From positions 3,051,889 through 3,115,888 of the forward strand of contig NZ_AZUQ01000001.1 of NCBI RefSeq assembly GCF_000527155.1: a stretch of DNA of 64,000 bases. The letters are read 5' to 3'. How positions within the stretch are numbered: position 1 is the stretch's first letter; each line of letters opens with the position of its first letter. This document shows positions 16,850-24,942 of the stretch, one piece after another. The notes beneath the pieces were generated by a model. It was not told where the DNA came from and searched no databases. It was given only the letters and a program-made list of their open reading frames with translations. The position numbers and the translations under genes are program-made. This DNA is from Haloglycomyces albus DSM 45210. GTDB taxonomy: Bacteria; Actinomycetota; Actinomycetes; Mycobacteriales; Micromonosporaceae.

Positions 16850-18391
16850 TTAACGCAACTCCCGCTTTAGAACCTTCCCTGTGCTGGTCATAGGTAGTTG
16901 GTCGCGGAATTCGACCATGCGAGGATACTTGTAACCTGCCATGTTCTCCTTGCACCATGCAACGAGGTCGTTCTCGGAAATCTCAGTCTCCTGCTCGCGA
17001 ACTACGACGGCTTTGATTTCCTCTCCATGCCTCTGGTGTGGAATGCCGATGACGGCCACCAGACTGACGGCCGGGTGGGTCATCATGACCTCCTCCAGTT
17101 CGCGGGGGTACACATTGAACCCACCACGTACGATCATGTCCTTGGCCCGGTCGACTATTGAATAGTAACCTTCCTCGTCGCGCCGACCGATGTCGCCGGT
17201 ACGGAACCACCCGTCGCGAATCGATTCAGCTGTCGCTTCAGGCCTGCCGAGGTAGCCCTTCATGATGTTGTGTCCGCGTATCGCAATCTCGCCGGTTTCA
17301 CCTTCGGGGACATCGTTCCAGTTCTCGTCGACCAGTTTCATCTCGACGCCCCAGATCGGCTGTCCGATGGTACCGGGCTTGACCTTTTTACCCGGGTGGT
17401 TGAATGAGGCGACGGGACTGGTTTCCGACAGGCCGTAGCCCTCCCGGATCTGAACTCCGAATTCTTCCTCGACCTGCCGCAGGATCTCCACGGGTAGTGC
17501 GGCACCTCCCGAAATCGCTCGTCGTAGATTCTGCGCAATCGCCGATACGTCACGCTTTGATTTGTCGGCCGACAGAAGTCCCCAATACATCGTAGGAACA
17601 CCGGCGAAGAAGGAGACTTGTTCGCTCTCCATGAGACCGAGTGCCTGATCGGCATCGAACCGGGGGAGAAGTACCAGGGTAGCGCCCGAACCGAACCCGG
17701 CGTTCAGTTGCACGGTTTGACCGAAGGAATGGAACAGCGGCAACGCCACCAGATGTACATCGTGGTCGACGGTGCCGAAAAGCTTATGACACGTCACGGC
17801 GTTCATTGTCATGTTCGCGTGGGTCAATTCCGCGCCTTTAGGCCGGCCGGTTGTACCACTGGTGTAAAGCACCACGGCAGTATCGTTTGCGTCGACAACG
17901 GGTCCTTCGAATGTCGTTGGCAGGTCCTTCGTCGCCTCCGCAAACGTTGTCACGCCTTCGATCGGAGTGGATGCCGTGGGATCGGCGGTAATCATAAAAA
18001 AGTGTTCGCACTCGTCGGACTCGGCAAACCCTTCGTAGCCCTCCTGTCCGATCGGCATTTCAGCCGTGCCCTCAAAACAAAAATACGCCTTGGCTCCCGA
18101 ATCGGCGAGATGGTAGGCGACTTCGCGAGACTTGAAGAGCACGTTGAGCGGAACGACAATCGCACCGGCCTTGAGAATGCCGTAATAGACGATGGGGAAG
18201 TATGGCAGGTTCGGGCAGGACAACGCGACCCGGTCTCCCGGACCGATACCACGCGACGACAATAGCTGCGCGACTTGGTTTGCGGCGGCATTGACCGCTG
18301 CGTAGGAAAGCCGTTTGTCCCCGAGGACGACCGCATCGCGGTCAGGTAGGCGCCTGGCGGTATCTTCCAGCATCATGGCGAGATTCAGCAT
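16850..18391 (-). CDS. long-chain fatty acyl-CoA ligase (acyl-adenylating enzyme)
   Basis: This 513-residue ANL-superfamily enzyme activates a carboxylic acid as acyl-AMP and transfers it to CoA. The P-loop is YTSGTTGRPKGAELTH; GYGLSETSPV is motif A5; the hinge region is GWFRTGDIGRRDEEGYYSIVDRAKDMI, followed by RGGFNVYPRELE. The catalytic Lys is in STGKVLKREL at the extreme C-terminus. CAAAGGAG eight bases before the ATG at 18391 decides the start. It stands alone; the palindromes at 18529 and 18618 suggest TetR-type control. FadD-like function is likely, but chain-length preference cannot be read. Confidence 0.9.
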   Translation of the reverse strand: MLNLAMMLEDTARRLPDRDAVVLGDKRLSYAAVNAAANQVAQLLSSRGIGPGDRVALSCPNLPYFPIVYYGILKAGAIVVPLNVLFKSREVAYHLADSGAKAYFCFEGTAEMPIGQEGYEGFAESDECEHFFMITADPTASTPIEGVTTFAEATKDLPTTFEGPVVDANDTAVVLYTSGTTGRPKGAELTHANMTMNAVTCHKLFGTVDHDVHLVALPLFHSFGQTVQLNAGFGSGATLVLLPRFDADQALGLMESEQVSFFAGVPTMYWGLLSADKSKRDVSAIAQNLRRAISGGAALPVEILRQVEEEFGVQIREGYGLSETSPVASFNHPGKKVKPGTIGQPIWGVEMKLVDENWNDVPEGETGEIAIRGHNIMKGYLGRPEATAESIRDGWFRTGDIGRRDEEGYYSIVDRAKDMIVRGGFNVYPRELEEVMMTHPAVSLVAVIGIPHQRHGEEIKAVVVREQETEISENDLVAWCKENMAGYKYPRMVEFRDQLPMTSTGKVLKRELR

Positions 18392-18528
18392 CTGGTTCTC
18401 CTTTGAACAGAGATCGGCGGGTGTAATGCGGTAGGGAGGTTCAGGGGGCTCGACGCGTCGAACACGTCTCGGCACCCGCCGGGACCTCCTTCTCGCACAC
18501 CCTACCAATTGACGGGTGGACATACCAT

Positions 18529-18540
18529 TACTGTTCAGTA
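18529..18540. promoter_or_regulatory. candidate TetR-type operator TACTGTTCAGTA
   Basis: The 12-base sequence TACTG-TT-CAGTA has perfect five-base half-sites and lies about 140 bases upstream of the acyl-CoA ligase start, where its promoter would be. Fatty-acid TetR regulators use short symmetrical sites of this kind. No cognate regulator is adjacent. Confidence 0.4.
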
Positions 18541-18617
18541 GCTGCGGGAACAGGGGAGATCCTGCGCCCGCCATTGAAGTCACACACGCCTGAATCGACA
18601 ATCGCATCAGGGAAACA

Positions 18618-18639
18618 GTGAGTGCCGATCGGCACTCAC
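18618..18639. promoter_or_regulatory. 22-bp perfect palindrome
   Basis: The half-site GTGAGTGCCGA is followed immediately by its exact complement, giving a 22-base perfect palindrome without spacer. It lies between the divergent acyl-CoA ligase and small zinc-finger-like membrane genes. It is a good candidate for a dimeric regulator's operator. Confidence 0.55.
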
Positions 18640-18721
18640 GGAACCCACGGGTCGCGCCACGGTCCTTCACCACTCCAATAAATAGCGAAATATAAGTACA
18701 ATGAATTTGGAGGTGGTACCC

Positions 18722-18940
18722 ATGGAACTGCTATGCGTCATCGTCGTCGCCATCATCATCATTTGGATCGCCGTCAAGGCGTCTGGAGGAAACAACAACT
18801 ATCGCAACTCGTGTGGTGAATGCCGGTACAGAACCACATGGTCAACGCAGTCCCAGGCAGAACGCGATATCGTCGAGCACTACCGAAACAGTCATCCCGA
18901 TATCGACCCCGGAGGTAGGCAGCATTACCGTGGCCGGTAA
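18722..18940 (+). CDS. small membrane protein with a C2H2-like cytoplasmic motif
   Basis: The 72-residue product has one N-terminal membrane span (residues 3-18, CVIVVAIIIIWIAV) and a soluble tail with Cys31-x2-Cys34-x18-His53-x4-His58, which could bind zinc in a zinc-finger-like arrangement. GGAGG seven bases before the ATG at 18722 decides the start; an in-frame ATG at 18701 lies upstream of that site. I do not recognise a named family. The tail sequence TTWSTQSQAERDIVEHYRNSHP resembles a short C2H2 finger helix. Confidence 0.6.
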   Translation: MELLCVIVVAIIIIWIAVKASGGNNNYRNSCGECRYRTTWSTQSQAERDIVEHYRNSHPDIDPGGRQHYRGR

Positions 18941-19165
18941 CGCCGGTTCTGCGCTGTCGTTATGTAACCATCGCCGTCCGGACTTAATCGGAACGTGCAC
19001 TGCCGTTGCCATGCTTTCCCTTCTCCAGACTCTTCACGGCAATATCCATCATGCCGAAACAAGATCGCCGCTCCGAACCTCAGACACTTATACTTCCGTC
19101 CGCCTGCGAGAGGCTGCGACAAGCTACCGGTGGAGACTGCAGTCCGCCCCCAGAAACAACAGCGG

Positions 19166-19171
19166 TATCCT
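19166..19171 (+). promoter_or_regulatory. -10 element of a leaderless gene
   Basis: TATCCT is followed by six bases and the ATG of the broken DUF1990 gene. Confidence 0.4.
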
Positions 19172-19177
19172 GACACC

Positions 19178-19674
19178 ATGGCCGTCACATACCCCGAGGT
19201 CGGTGCAACTCGAACCCCGGAGCTCCCCGTCGGATACCGCCATATCGACCAGACCGTCACGCTCACAGGACCGTTTGACGCGCTCGCGGACTTTCTTTTC
19301 TCGTGGGGTCTTCATGAGGCGTGCGGACTTCGGCCCAGGAGCAGTGACCACGCAACAGTCGGAACGGACGTCACTTTGTACTTTCACCGGCTTCCTGTCC
19401 CGTGCCGTGTGGTGTGGTGTGGTCGGAAAATACCAACAATAAGGCCGCTTTCGCGTACGGCTCGTTGCCTGGGCATCCCGAACAAGGCGAGGCCGCGTTC
19501 ATCTTGGCGCGCGTCGACGACTACACGGCGACGTTTACTCTCCGGTCATTTTCCCGGCCGGGAGCCTGGTGGAGTAACGCCGTCGCGCCGCTGACTCGAC
19601 TTCTCCAGACCAGGGCCACTCGACGGTTCATCACTACCATGCGCGACCATGCGATCTACCTGAACGGCAAGTAG
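19178..19674 (+). pseudogene. DUF1990 protein gene, frameshifted by a GTGTG repeat
   Basis: The first frame encodes MAVTYPEVGATRTPELPVGYR and continues to LPVPCRVVW; the second frame continues SENTNNKAAFAYGSLPGHPE... to FSRPGAWW...RATRRF. Together they make one full DUF1990 protein of about 163 residues. The frame changes inside three tandem copies of GTGTG at 19407-19421. Removing one copy restores PCRVVW-SENTNNK without any other change. DUF1990 proteins are of unknown function. The gene is either a recent pseudogene, a slippage-switched gene, or a sequencing error in a repeat. Confidence 0.8.
19407..19421. repeat. three tandem GTGTG copies inside the DUF1990 gene
   Basis: GTGTG occurs three times in a row. 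Because the unit is five bases, gain or loss of a copy changes the reading frame; two copies give an intact gene. Confidence 0.8.
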
Positions 19675-20254
19675 CGGACGCAGTCAGTCCACACGCTGCT
19701 CGGGATGTTCCAGCGGCTCTATTAGTTCGATGAGATGGCTCATCGGCCCGTTTCCGCTATTTTGCATTCAGGGTCCGTCGACCACCCCTGAATCGCCCAC
19801 CTCTTGGGGCAGGCGTTTTTCAGGATTACTTGCGGGAACTACACTTCTCGTAAGTTACATTGTGGACAGTCGTGAGTATCTTTTTTAGCTTTTTTATTTT
19901 CTTTTTCCCGAAATTAAAAATAATCCAATAAATCGGCCCTCACGATGCCGTTGCTACATTCAGATTACGGAGACACCTAGCTCCCGCCGTATTGACGGAT
20001 ACTTCTGGTCGCGATGCTTTCGCAGCCCTCGTTCGGCCGACCCACATCTCGAAGCCAAGGTCTCCAGACGTGCTCGATAAAAGAGTCTCGCGCCAAATTT
20101 CCGGCAGACAGGATCGTTTGTACCTGGGGTTGAGTACGGCCGGCCGCTTTCCGGGCCGTCTACGGCGGCCTCAGGGCGTTAATGCAGTTCAAAGCAGGTG
20201 AAAACCGGGCGAGCGTCTGCCCGAACGACATCGTTTTCCTGATCGGAGATTCCA
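19675..20254. other. gene-poor stretch with an AT-rich tract
   Basis: I see no credible gene on either strand. At 19880-19945 there is a run rich in T followed by A (TTTTTTAGCTTTTTTATTTT then AAATTAAAAATAATCC), far more AT-rich than its surroundings. It could be an upstream promoter element for a transcript, a nucleoid-protein site or a remnant of a transferred segment. Confidence 0.5.
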
Positions 20255-20532
20255 GCGGCGCAGACCTCCGGATTTGTCCGTGGGGTTAGCCGTTCACAAC
20301 GGTGCGCGGTTGAATACTTGAGTCCGAAGCAAGCCGCCCGCGCAATATCAGTAAACGGTATCCGGGCAACTGCGATAGCCAAGCAACCGCCTACGCCGCA
20401 GGGCTTGCGGTGTCAGCCTGTGGAGACCGCGCCACCGGGAGGTCGACGAATCAGGAACCAGTGGCCCCGCGAGGGGACCATGCCAACCTTCGGGTTGGAA
20501 TCCCCCGGATTTATCCGTGGGGAGGAGGTCAA
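20255..20532 (+). mobile_element. tnpB-derived MITE with omega-RNA-like end
   Basis: The element is bounded by two related hairpins: left at 20265-20285 (CCTC-CGGA-TTTG-TCCG-T-GGGG) and right at 20502-20522 (CCCC-CGGA-TTTA-TCCG-T-GGGG), ending in GGAGGAGGTCAA like the intact TnpB element at 825. Between them only the last part of tnpB remains, reading CDSQA directly joined to AAGLAVSACGD and then TNQEPVAPRG. The intact copy has about 22 residues between these two motifs and some 350 residues before them. In both elements the left and right hairpins share the same inner stem (GGA/TCC here, GGC/GCC in the intact one). It is a non-autonomous element that may still make a guide RNA. Confidence 0.75.
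20483..20532 (+). ncRNA. solo omega-RNA 3' scaffold candidate
   Basis: Two hairpins precede the element's right end: CCAACC-TTCG-GGTTGG at 20483-20498 and the bipartite hairpin at 20502-20522. The intact element has the same pair, but with stem CCAACCGG/CCGGTTGG and a different loop, and with G-C in place of A-T pairs in the second hairpin. The predicted guide would start at 20533 (TGTTGTCCGATGC...). Whether it is transcribed is unknown. Confidence 0.5.
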
Positions 20533-20611
20533 TGTTGTCCGATGCTTCAGCGCCCACGTCGGGATTGATATCAGTGGAGTCGCGTGGAATCCGAGTCAAT
20601 AACGCTTTAGT

Positions 20612-20649
20612 GATGTTGTCCTGGCGAACTAGTTACCCAGGACAACATC
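20612..20649. terminator. 13-bp perfect stem-loop
   Basis: GATGTTGTCCTGG at 20612-20624 pairs perfectly with 20637-20649. It lies just past the 3' end of the VOC fragment and was probably that gene's terminator. Confidence 0.65.
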
Positions 20650-20660
20650 GAATGTGGGAG

Positions 20661-20850
20661 CTAATCCACGGGTGTCACCCGGATCAGGTTTCCGTCGGGG
20701 TCGGTCGTAATGAAGGTACGTCCGAAAGGGGCGTCTTCGGGTTCCAGCACAACGGTGACGTCTCTTGCCTTCCATTCGGCGAATCTTGTGTCAATGGCTT
20801 GTGTACCGCGCAGTATGGTGAGGCAGACCTCGCTCGGTCGCGACGAATCC
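20661..20850 (-). pseudogene. VOC-family protein, 3' fragment
   Basis: The readable part is the C-terminal half of a glyoxalase/VOC domain: PSEVCLTI...IDTRFAEWKARDVTVVLEPEDAPFGRTFITTDPDGNLIRV. Upstream in the same frame the translation stops resembling a VOC N-terminus, although it stays open to 21029 (122 residues). On the opposite strand the same DNA encodes the end of a WYL regulator. The two 3' ends are fused back to back, so the VOC gene has lost its 5' half. Confidence 0.65.
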
Positions 20851-21119
20851 TCGGCAATCGGTTGTCGGTGCACGCCAATGGCGACGATCAGTGGGTCGAA
20901 GCAGATCTTCGGTATCGAGAACTCGATGACGTCAGACAGATCCTGGGATTTGCCACGAGCGTCGAGGTGATCTCGCCCCCGGAGGCCCGTCACCGGTTGA
21001 CGGAACTCGCACGAGAAATTCTCCACCATTATGGCGAGCGCGCCTTATTCGACCCAACGAGTCTTCTTTCAGGCCCCGTCGGCGGCGCTGTGGTTGTATC
21101 TGTGTCTTTCGGCGGTTGA
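20850..21119 (+). pseudogene. WYL-domain regulator (YafY-like), 3' fragment
   Basis: The plus strand encodes NGDDQWVEADLRYRELDDVR, then QILGFATSVEVISPPEARHR and LTELAREILHHYGE, a clear match to the WCX C-terminal domain of WYL/YafY-type transcription regulators. No helix-turn-helix or WYL core precedes it; to the left lies the VOC fragment on the other strand. VOC and YafY-type genes often occur as divergent neighbours, so one deletion spanning both 5' ends explains the arrangement. Confidence 0.65.
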
Positions 21120-21127
21120 TTCGGTTT

Positions 21128-21193
21128 ATCGGAGAGGGTCGGTGGGGCGCGTTTGATGAGGGTTGTGGATGTGGTTTTCCGGCCCTCTCCGAT
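21128..21193. terminator. 11-bp stem with long loop after the SulP gene
   Basis: ATCGGAGAGGG at 21128-21138 pairs perfectly with 21183-21193. It lies immediately past the stop of the leftward SulP gene. Confidence 0.45.
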
Positions 21194-21197
21194 GGCG

Positions 21198-22702
21198 TTA
21201 GTGTGCTGTGGTGAGTTCTCCTGAGAGGGTTTCGTGGATGTCTTTGGAGGCTTTGTTGAATCCGATGATTTCGACTTTCTTGTCGGCTTTGTGGAATTTT
21301 TCTTGGACTGCGTCGAGGGCGGCGACGGCGGAGGAGTCCCAGATGTGTGCGTCGGTGAGGTCGATGACGATCGCGTTGGCTTGGTCGTGGTAGTCGAATG
21401 CTTCGACTAGTTGGTTGGAGGAGGCGAAGAATAGTTGTCCGGTGACGGCGTAGACTTCGGTTCGGCCGTCGGGGTCGGTGACGCTGGTGACTTCGACGAG
21501 GTTGGAGGCTTTTCGGGCGAAGACGATCATGGCGACCATGACGCCTACGCCTACTCCGATGGCGAGGTTGTGTGTGGCGACGGTGGCGGCCACTGTCGCG
21601 ATCATGGTGATTGTTTCGCTGGTGGGCATTTTTTTGAGTGTTTTGAGGCTGATGGAGTGCCAGTCGAAGGTTACGAAGGCGACGAGGACGGCCATGGGGA
21701 TCATGCCTACGACGTCGCGGAGTGCGACGACGAGTAGTAGTAGGAATCCTCCGGCTGCGAATGTTGATAGGCGTGTTTTGGCGCCGGATTTCACGTTGAC
21801 CATTGTTTGGCCGACCATGGCGCAGGAGGCCATGCCGCCGAAGGCGCCGACGAGTGTGTTGCCGATTCCTTGTCCGAGTGATTCGCGGGTTTTGGAGGAG
21901 TGGGTGTCGGTGGCGTCGTCGACGACTTTCGCGGTCATGAGGGATTCTAGGAGTCCGACGAGGGCCAGCCCTAGTGCGTAGGGGGCGATGGTTTGGAGTG
22001 TTTCGAGGTTGAGTGGTATGCCGGGCAGTGTCAGCCAGGGTAGTCCGCTGGGTAGTTCGCCCATTGATGAGACGGTGGGGACTGCGATGGTGAATACGGC
22101 TGTCATTGCGGTGAGGGCGATGATGGCGACCAGTGGGGCTGGGATGGCTTTGGTGATCAGTGGGAATAGTCCGATAATGGCGAGGGCGCCGGCGGCGATG
22201 GCCCAGACTGGCCAGGGTTCGCCTTTGAGGTGTGGGATTTGGGCGAGGAAGATGAGGATTGCCAGGGCGTTTTGATGAAGCCGACGAATACGCTGCGTGG
22301 GATGTAGCGCATGACTTTGGCGATGCCGGTCAGGGCGAGGATGATTTGGATGATTCCGGCTAGGAGTGTTGCGGCGATCATGTGGCCGACGCCGTGGGAG
22401 GCGACGAGGGGTGCGACGACGAGTGCCATGGCGCCGGTGGCGGCTGAGATCATGGCCGGTCGTCCGCCGAGGAAGGCGATGGATACGGTCATGATGATGG
22501 GGGAGAATAGTCCTACGCTGGGGTCGACTCCGGCGATGATGGAGAAGGCGATGGTTTCGGGGATGAGTGCGACGGCTACGAGTAGTCCGGCCAGTAGTTC
22601 AGTTCGTATGAATGGGATAAATGGTTTGGGTAGCGTAAAGCGGCGCTGTGTGGTGACAGGTTTCAATAATCTTCCAGGGATGGTCGTGGGCGCGCGATGC
22701 AT
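21198..22702 (-). pseudogene. SulP-family anion transporter with STAS domain, frameshifted
   Basis: Two frames together make a complete SulP transporter of about 500 residues. Frame one runs from 22702 through LLAGLLVAVALIPETIAFSI and ISAATGAMALVVAPLV to YIPRSVFVGFI. The other frame continues ALAILIFLAQIPHLK... and ends with a STAS domain (IVIDLTDAHIWDSSAVAALD). The frame changes at a run of four T (plus strand 22270-22273; AAAA in the coding strand). Removing two of these bases gives the family sequence VGFINALAIL. SulP proteins carry sulfate, bicarbonate or other anions. It may be a true pseudogene or a homopolymer sequencing error. Confidence 0.8.
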
Positions 22703-22891
22703 CGTTGGGTAGCGCTGGGAATAATTAAGGCCTTTTAGGTAATTTTATCCCGTTGCGTACTCCCATGACCACTGAAAATGACTCTGAACACGTGCCGTCG
22801 CTTATGGATCACGACATGTCTTGTGTAGTTTGTTTGGTTTTCTGGTTGGTGTAAAGCCGTATTTAGTCCTTATTGGATTTTGGTTCGCTTG

Positions 22892-23605
22892 TTATCGTTG
22901 TGCGAGATAAACGGTGTTTGAGGATTGTCCTCCCGTGAAGGGGTTGTGGAACCAGACTCGGTGGGCTTCGATGTCGCTGAATGCTGTGTCGAGTACCGCC
23001 ATGAATTCGTCTTCGGGTGGGTCGTCGGACCACATGGCGAAGATGCCGTCTGGTGCGAGGAAGCGTTCTAGTTCTTGGAGGCCTGACGGCATGTAGAAGG
23101 GGCGGTGGGATTCGTTGAGTACGTGTTGTGGCGAGTGGTCGATGTCCAATAGGATCGCGTCGTATTGTCGGCCGGGGTGATCGGGGTCGAAACCTATCTC
23201 TCCCGCGGCGGAGGCGAAGAAGTCGGCGCATCTGAGCGTGGTGCGGGGGTCTGCGGCCAGGCCTGCAGTGTCGGGAATGAGGTTGTCTCGGTTCCAATCG
23301 ATGAGTACATCGGAGTATTCCATGACCGTTAGGTCTGCGACTCGATCGTCGCTCAGGGCCGCCTTTGCCGTGTATCCCAAGCCGAGACCACCGACTAGGA
23401 CGGATAGCGCATCGCCGTGGAGACGTTCGAGTGCGCGATGAGCCAGTTCTTCTTCGGCAACCGGAAAGAGGCTGGACATGAGGAAATCGTCGTCGAGTTT
23501 CACTTCGTATACATCGGTCTGAACGATCGGGTCGTAGCGGCGCCGTAGAGTGATCTCACCGAGAGGTGTCGACTGCCATCCGAGTTCTTCCACGCGTCTA
23601 TTCAC
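22892..23605 (-). CDS. spermidine synthase-like (aminopropyltransferase-fold) protein
   Basis: The 237-residue protein has the Rossmann fold of polyamine synthases: VLVGGLGLGYTAKAAL (nucleotide-binding motif), LTVMEYSDVLIDWNR (acidic residue after strand 2) and YDAILLDIDHSP. There is no N-terminal beta-barrel of the usual length, so it resembles the shorter spermidine synthase-like proteins whose product is unknown. The promoter region contains GATAAC seven bases before the ATG. It diverges from a MazG-like gene. Confidence 0.75.
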   Translation of the reverse strand: MNRRVEELGWQSTPLGEITLRRRYDPIVQTDVYEVKLDDDFLMSSLFPVAEEELAHRALERLHGDALSVLVGGLGLGYTAKAALSDDRVADLTVMEYSDVLIDWNRDNLIPDTAGLAADPRTTLRCADFFASAAGEIGFDPDHPGRQYDAILLDIDHSPQHVLNESHRPFYMPSGLQELERFLAPDGIFAMWSDDPPEDEFMAVLDTAFSDIEAHRVWFHNPFTGGQSSNTVYLAQR

Positions 23606-23708
23606 GCCGTTATCTAATCATGACTCCATCGAGGAGAGGCACGGGGATACGGTGTTATCGAACCAAAACGTATGATCGATTTTTGCTCGTTTTAGTTGAA
23701 GGGCACAC

Positions 23709-24026
23709 ATGGATATTGAGAAGTTGACCGAGAAGGTCGACCAAGTATGCCAAGGATATGTGGACAAATTCGGCATCGAGCCCGACGACAATTGGCACGT
23801 TCTGAAACTTCAGGAAGAAGTAGGAGAGCTGACGCAGGTGTACCTGCAGATGAAAGGACAGGCGCGACTTAAAGGCAAGAACAATGAGGAAATTCATGCG
23901 GATTTCCGTGCTGAAGTGGCCGACGTGTTCTGCCAGATACTGTTGCTTGCCCATCACCATGGTATTGATTTGGCTGCGGAAGTCGATACGAAATGGCTTG
24001 CCTGGCTTCCCAAAGGACAGCAATGA
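23709..24026 (+). CDS. MazG-like nucleotide pyrophosphohydrolase
   Basis: The 105-residue all-alpha protein has the EExxE motif in LQEEVGELTQVY and the ExxD motif in EVADVFCQILLLA that bind magnesium in the MazG/dUTPase-like superfamily. The family hydrolyses nucleoside triphosphates to monophosphates and pyrophosphate, often as house-cleaning. GAAGGG lies eight bases before the ATG. The next 260 bases to the TetR gene show no convincing coding sequence. Confidence 0.8.
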   Translation: MDIEKLTEKVDQVCQGYVDKFGIEPDDNWHVLKLQEEVGELTQVYLQMKGQARLKGKNNEEIHADFRAEVADVFCQILLLAHHHGIDLAAEVDTKWLAWLPKGQQ

Positions 24027-24286
24027 TTTATAAGCCAAGCCGTCGCGTCACGGAACGTCCGTGGCGAACCGTAGAGACCCAGTCAGGCTAGAGAATAGTG
24101 GTTTCGACCCGGCCACATGCCGAATGGCTACACTCCGAGAACTCCTCGCGCCTCGGGTCCTGAAATCATCGTCGACGGGGCTTGGGCGACGGGAAAGACG
24201 CTCCGCGACATGTCCTGCTGCGCACCGTCAATCCAGCGAGCATGATCCGACGGTTGCCGTATCGCCGTCGGACCATCGGCGTCTCC

Positions 24287-24895
24287 CTAGCCGTTGAGAA
24301 AGGTCCGTTCCAGCATGAACGCCAACTTGACGCCGAACTTGTCGCTATCCCAGTTGCGTTCGTTGATCAATGCGTCCATCATGTCGGTCGACACCAACGA
24401 CCAGAGCATGTCAACGGCATCCTCCACCGTCCATTCGGGCGACAGATTACCTTCGTCGGCCAGCATTCCAATTATGAAACGGCAGTTGTCCAGCTGCCGT
24501 TCGGCGGTATCCAGGCGGTATTGCCGCACGACCGGGTCGGATTGCTGCGAGTAGCGCACCGCTCGGTCCACTTCCAACACGTTCGTGTGCACCCGTGCCA
24601 GATGATAAGCCCATTCCCGCAAGGCCTCCGGGCCGTTCGCGGCGTTCCATACGTGTTCGAGGGAATCGACCAACCCCAGCTCTTCCACAACGTGGTCGTG
24701 CAGCGCGGGAATGAGATCCGGCCGGTTCGCAAAATGCAGATAGACGGCCCGCCGGCTGACTCCGGCTCGTTTGGCCACCTCCCCCATGGTGAGTGCGTCG
24801 AATCCGTCGGCTTCAACGATTTCGGCAATGGCGTTCAGCAGAGCGGCCCGAGTCCGCCGCCCGCGGGAGTTTTGCGGATCAGATGTATTTGTCAT
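24287..24895 (-). CDS. TetR-family repressor
   Basis: The 202-residue regulator has an N-terminal TetR helix-turn-helix (TMGEVAKRAGVSRRAVYLHFANRPDL, about residues 37-62) and a helical ligand-binding domain. AAGGA precedes overlapping GTG/ATG starts at 24898 and 24895. It is divergent from an MFS transporter gene, and the palindrome at 24943-24966 lies between them, the classical arrangement of a repressor controlling an exporter. Confidence 0.85.
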   Translation of the reverse strand: MTNTSDPQNSRGRRTRAALLNAIAEIVEADGFDALTMGEVAKRAGVSRRAVYLHFANRPDLIPALHDHVVEELGLVDSLEHVWNAANGPEALREWAYHLARVHTNVLEVDRAVRYSQQSDPVVRQYRLDTAERQLDNCRFIIGMLADEGNLSPEWTVEDAVDMLWSLVSTDMMDALINERNWDSDKFGVKLAFMLERTFLNG

Positions 24896-24942
24896 CACTC
24901 ATGTCCTTATTTTGCTTGCCTAAAACTTCTCAGGTTGTGTAG

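Noticed and set aside
20612-20620. ATGTTGTCC shared between the predicted guide start of the MITE and the nearby terminator stem
   Set aside because: A nine-base match only 80 bases away is too short to claim a guide-target relation.
20517-21119. A single 200-residue protein reading through the VOC fragment into the WYL domain on the plus strand
   Set aside because: Only the last third resembles a protein family; the first part is antisense to the VOC fragment, so a deletion scar is the better explanation.
24061-24286. Possible P-loop-like string (VDGAWATGKT) between the MazG-like and TetR genes
   Set aside because: It is a short isolated match in a frame without start or further similarity.
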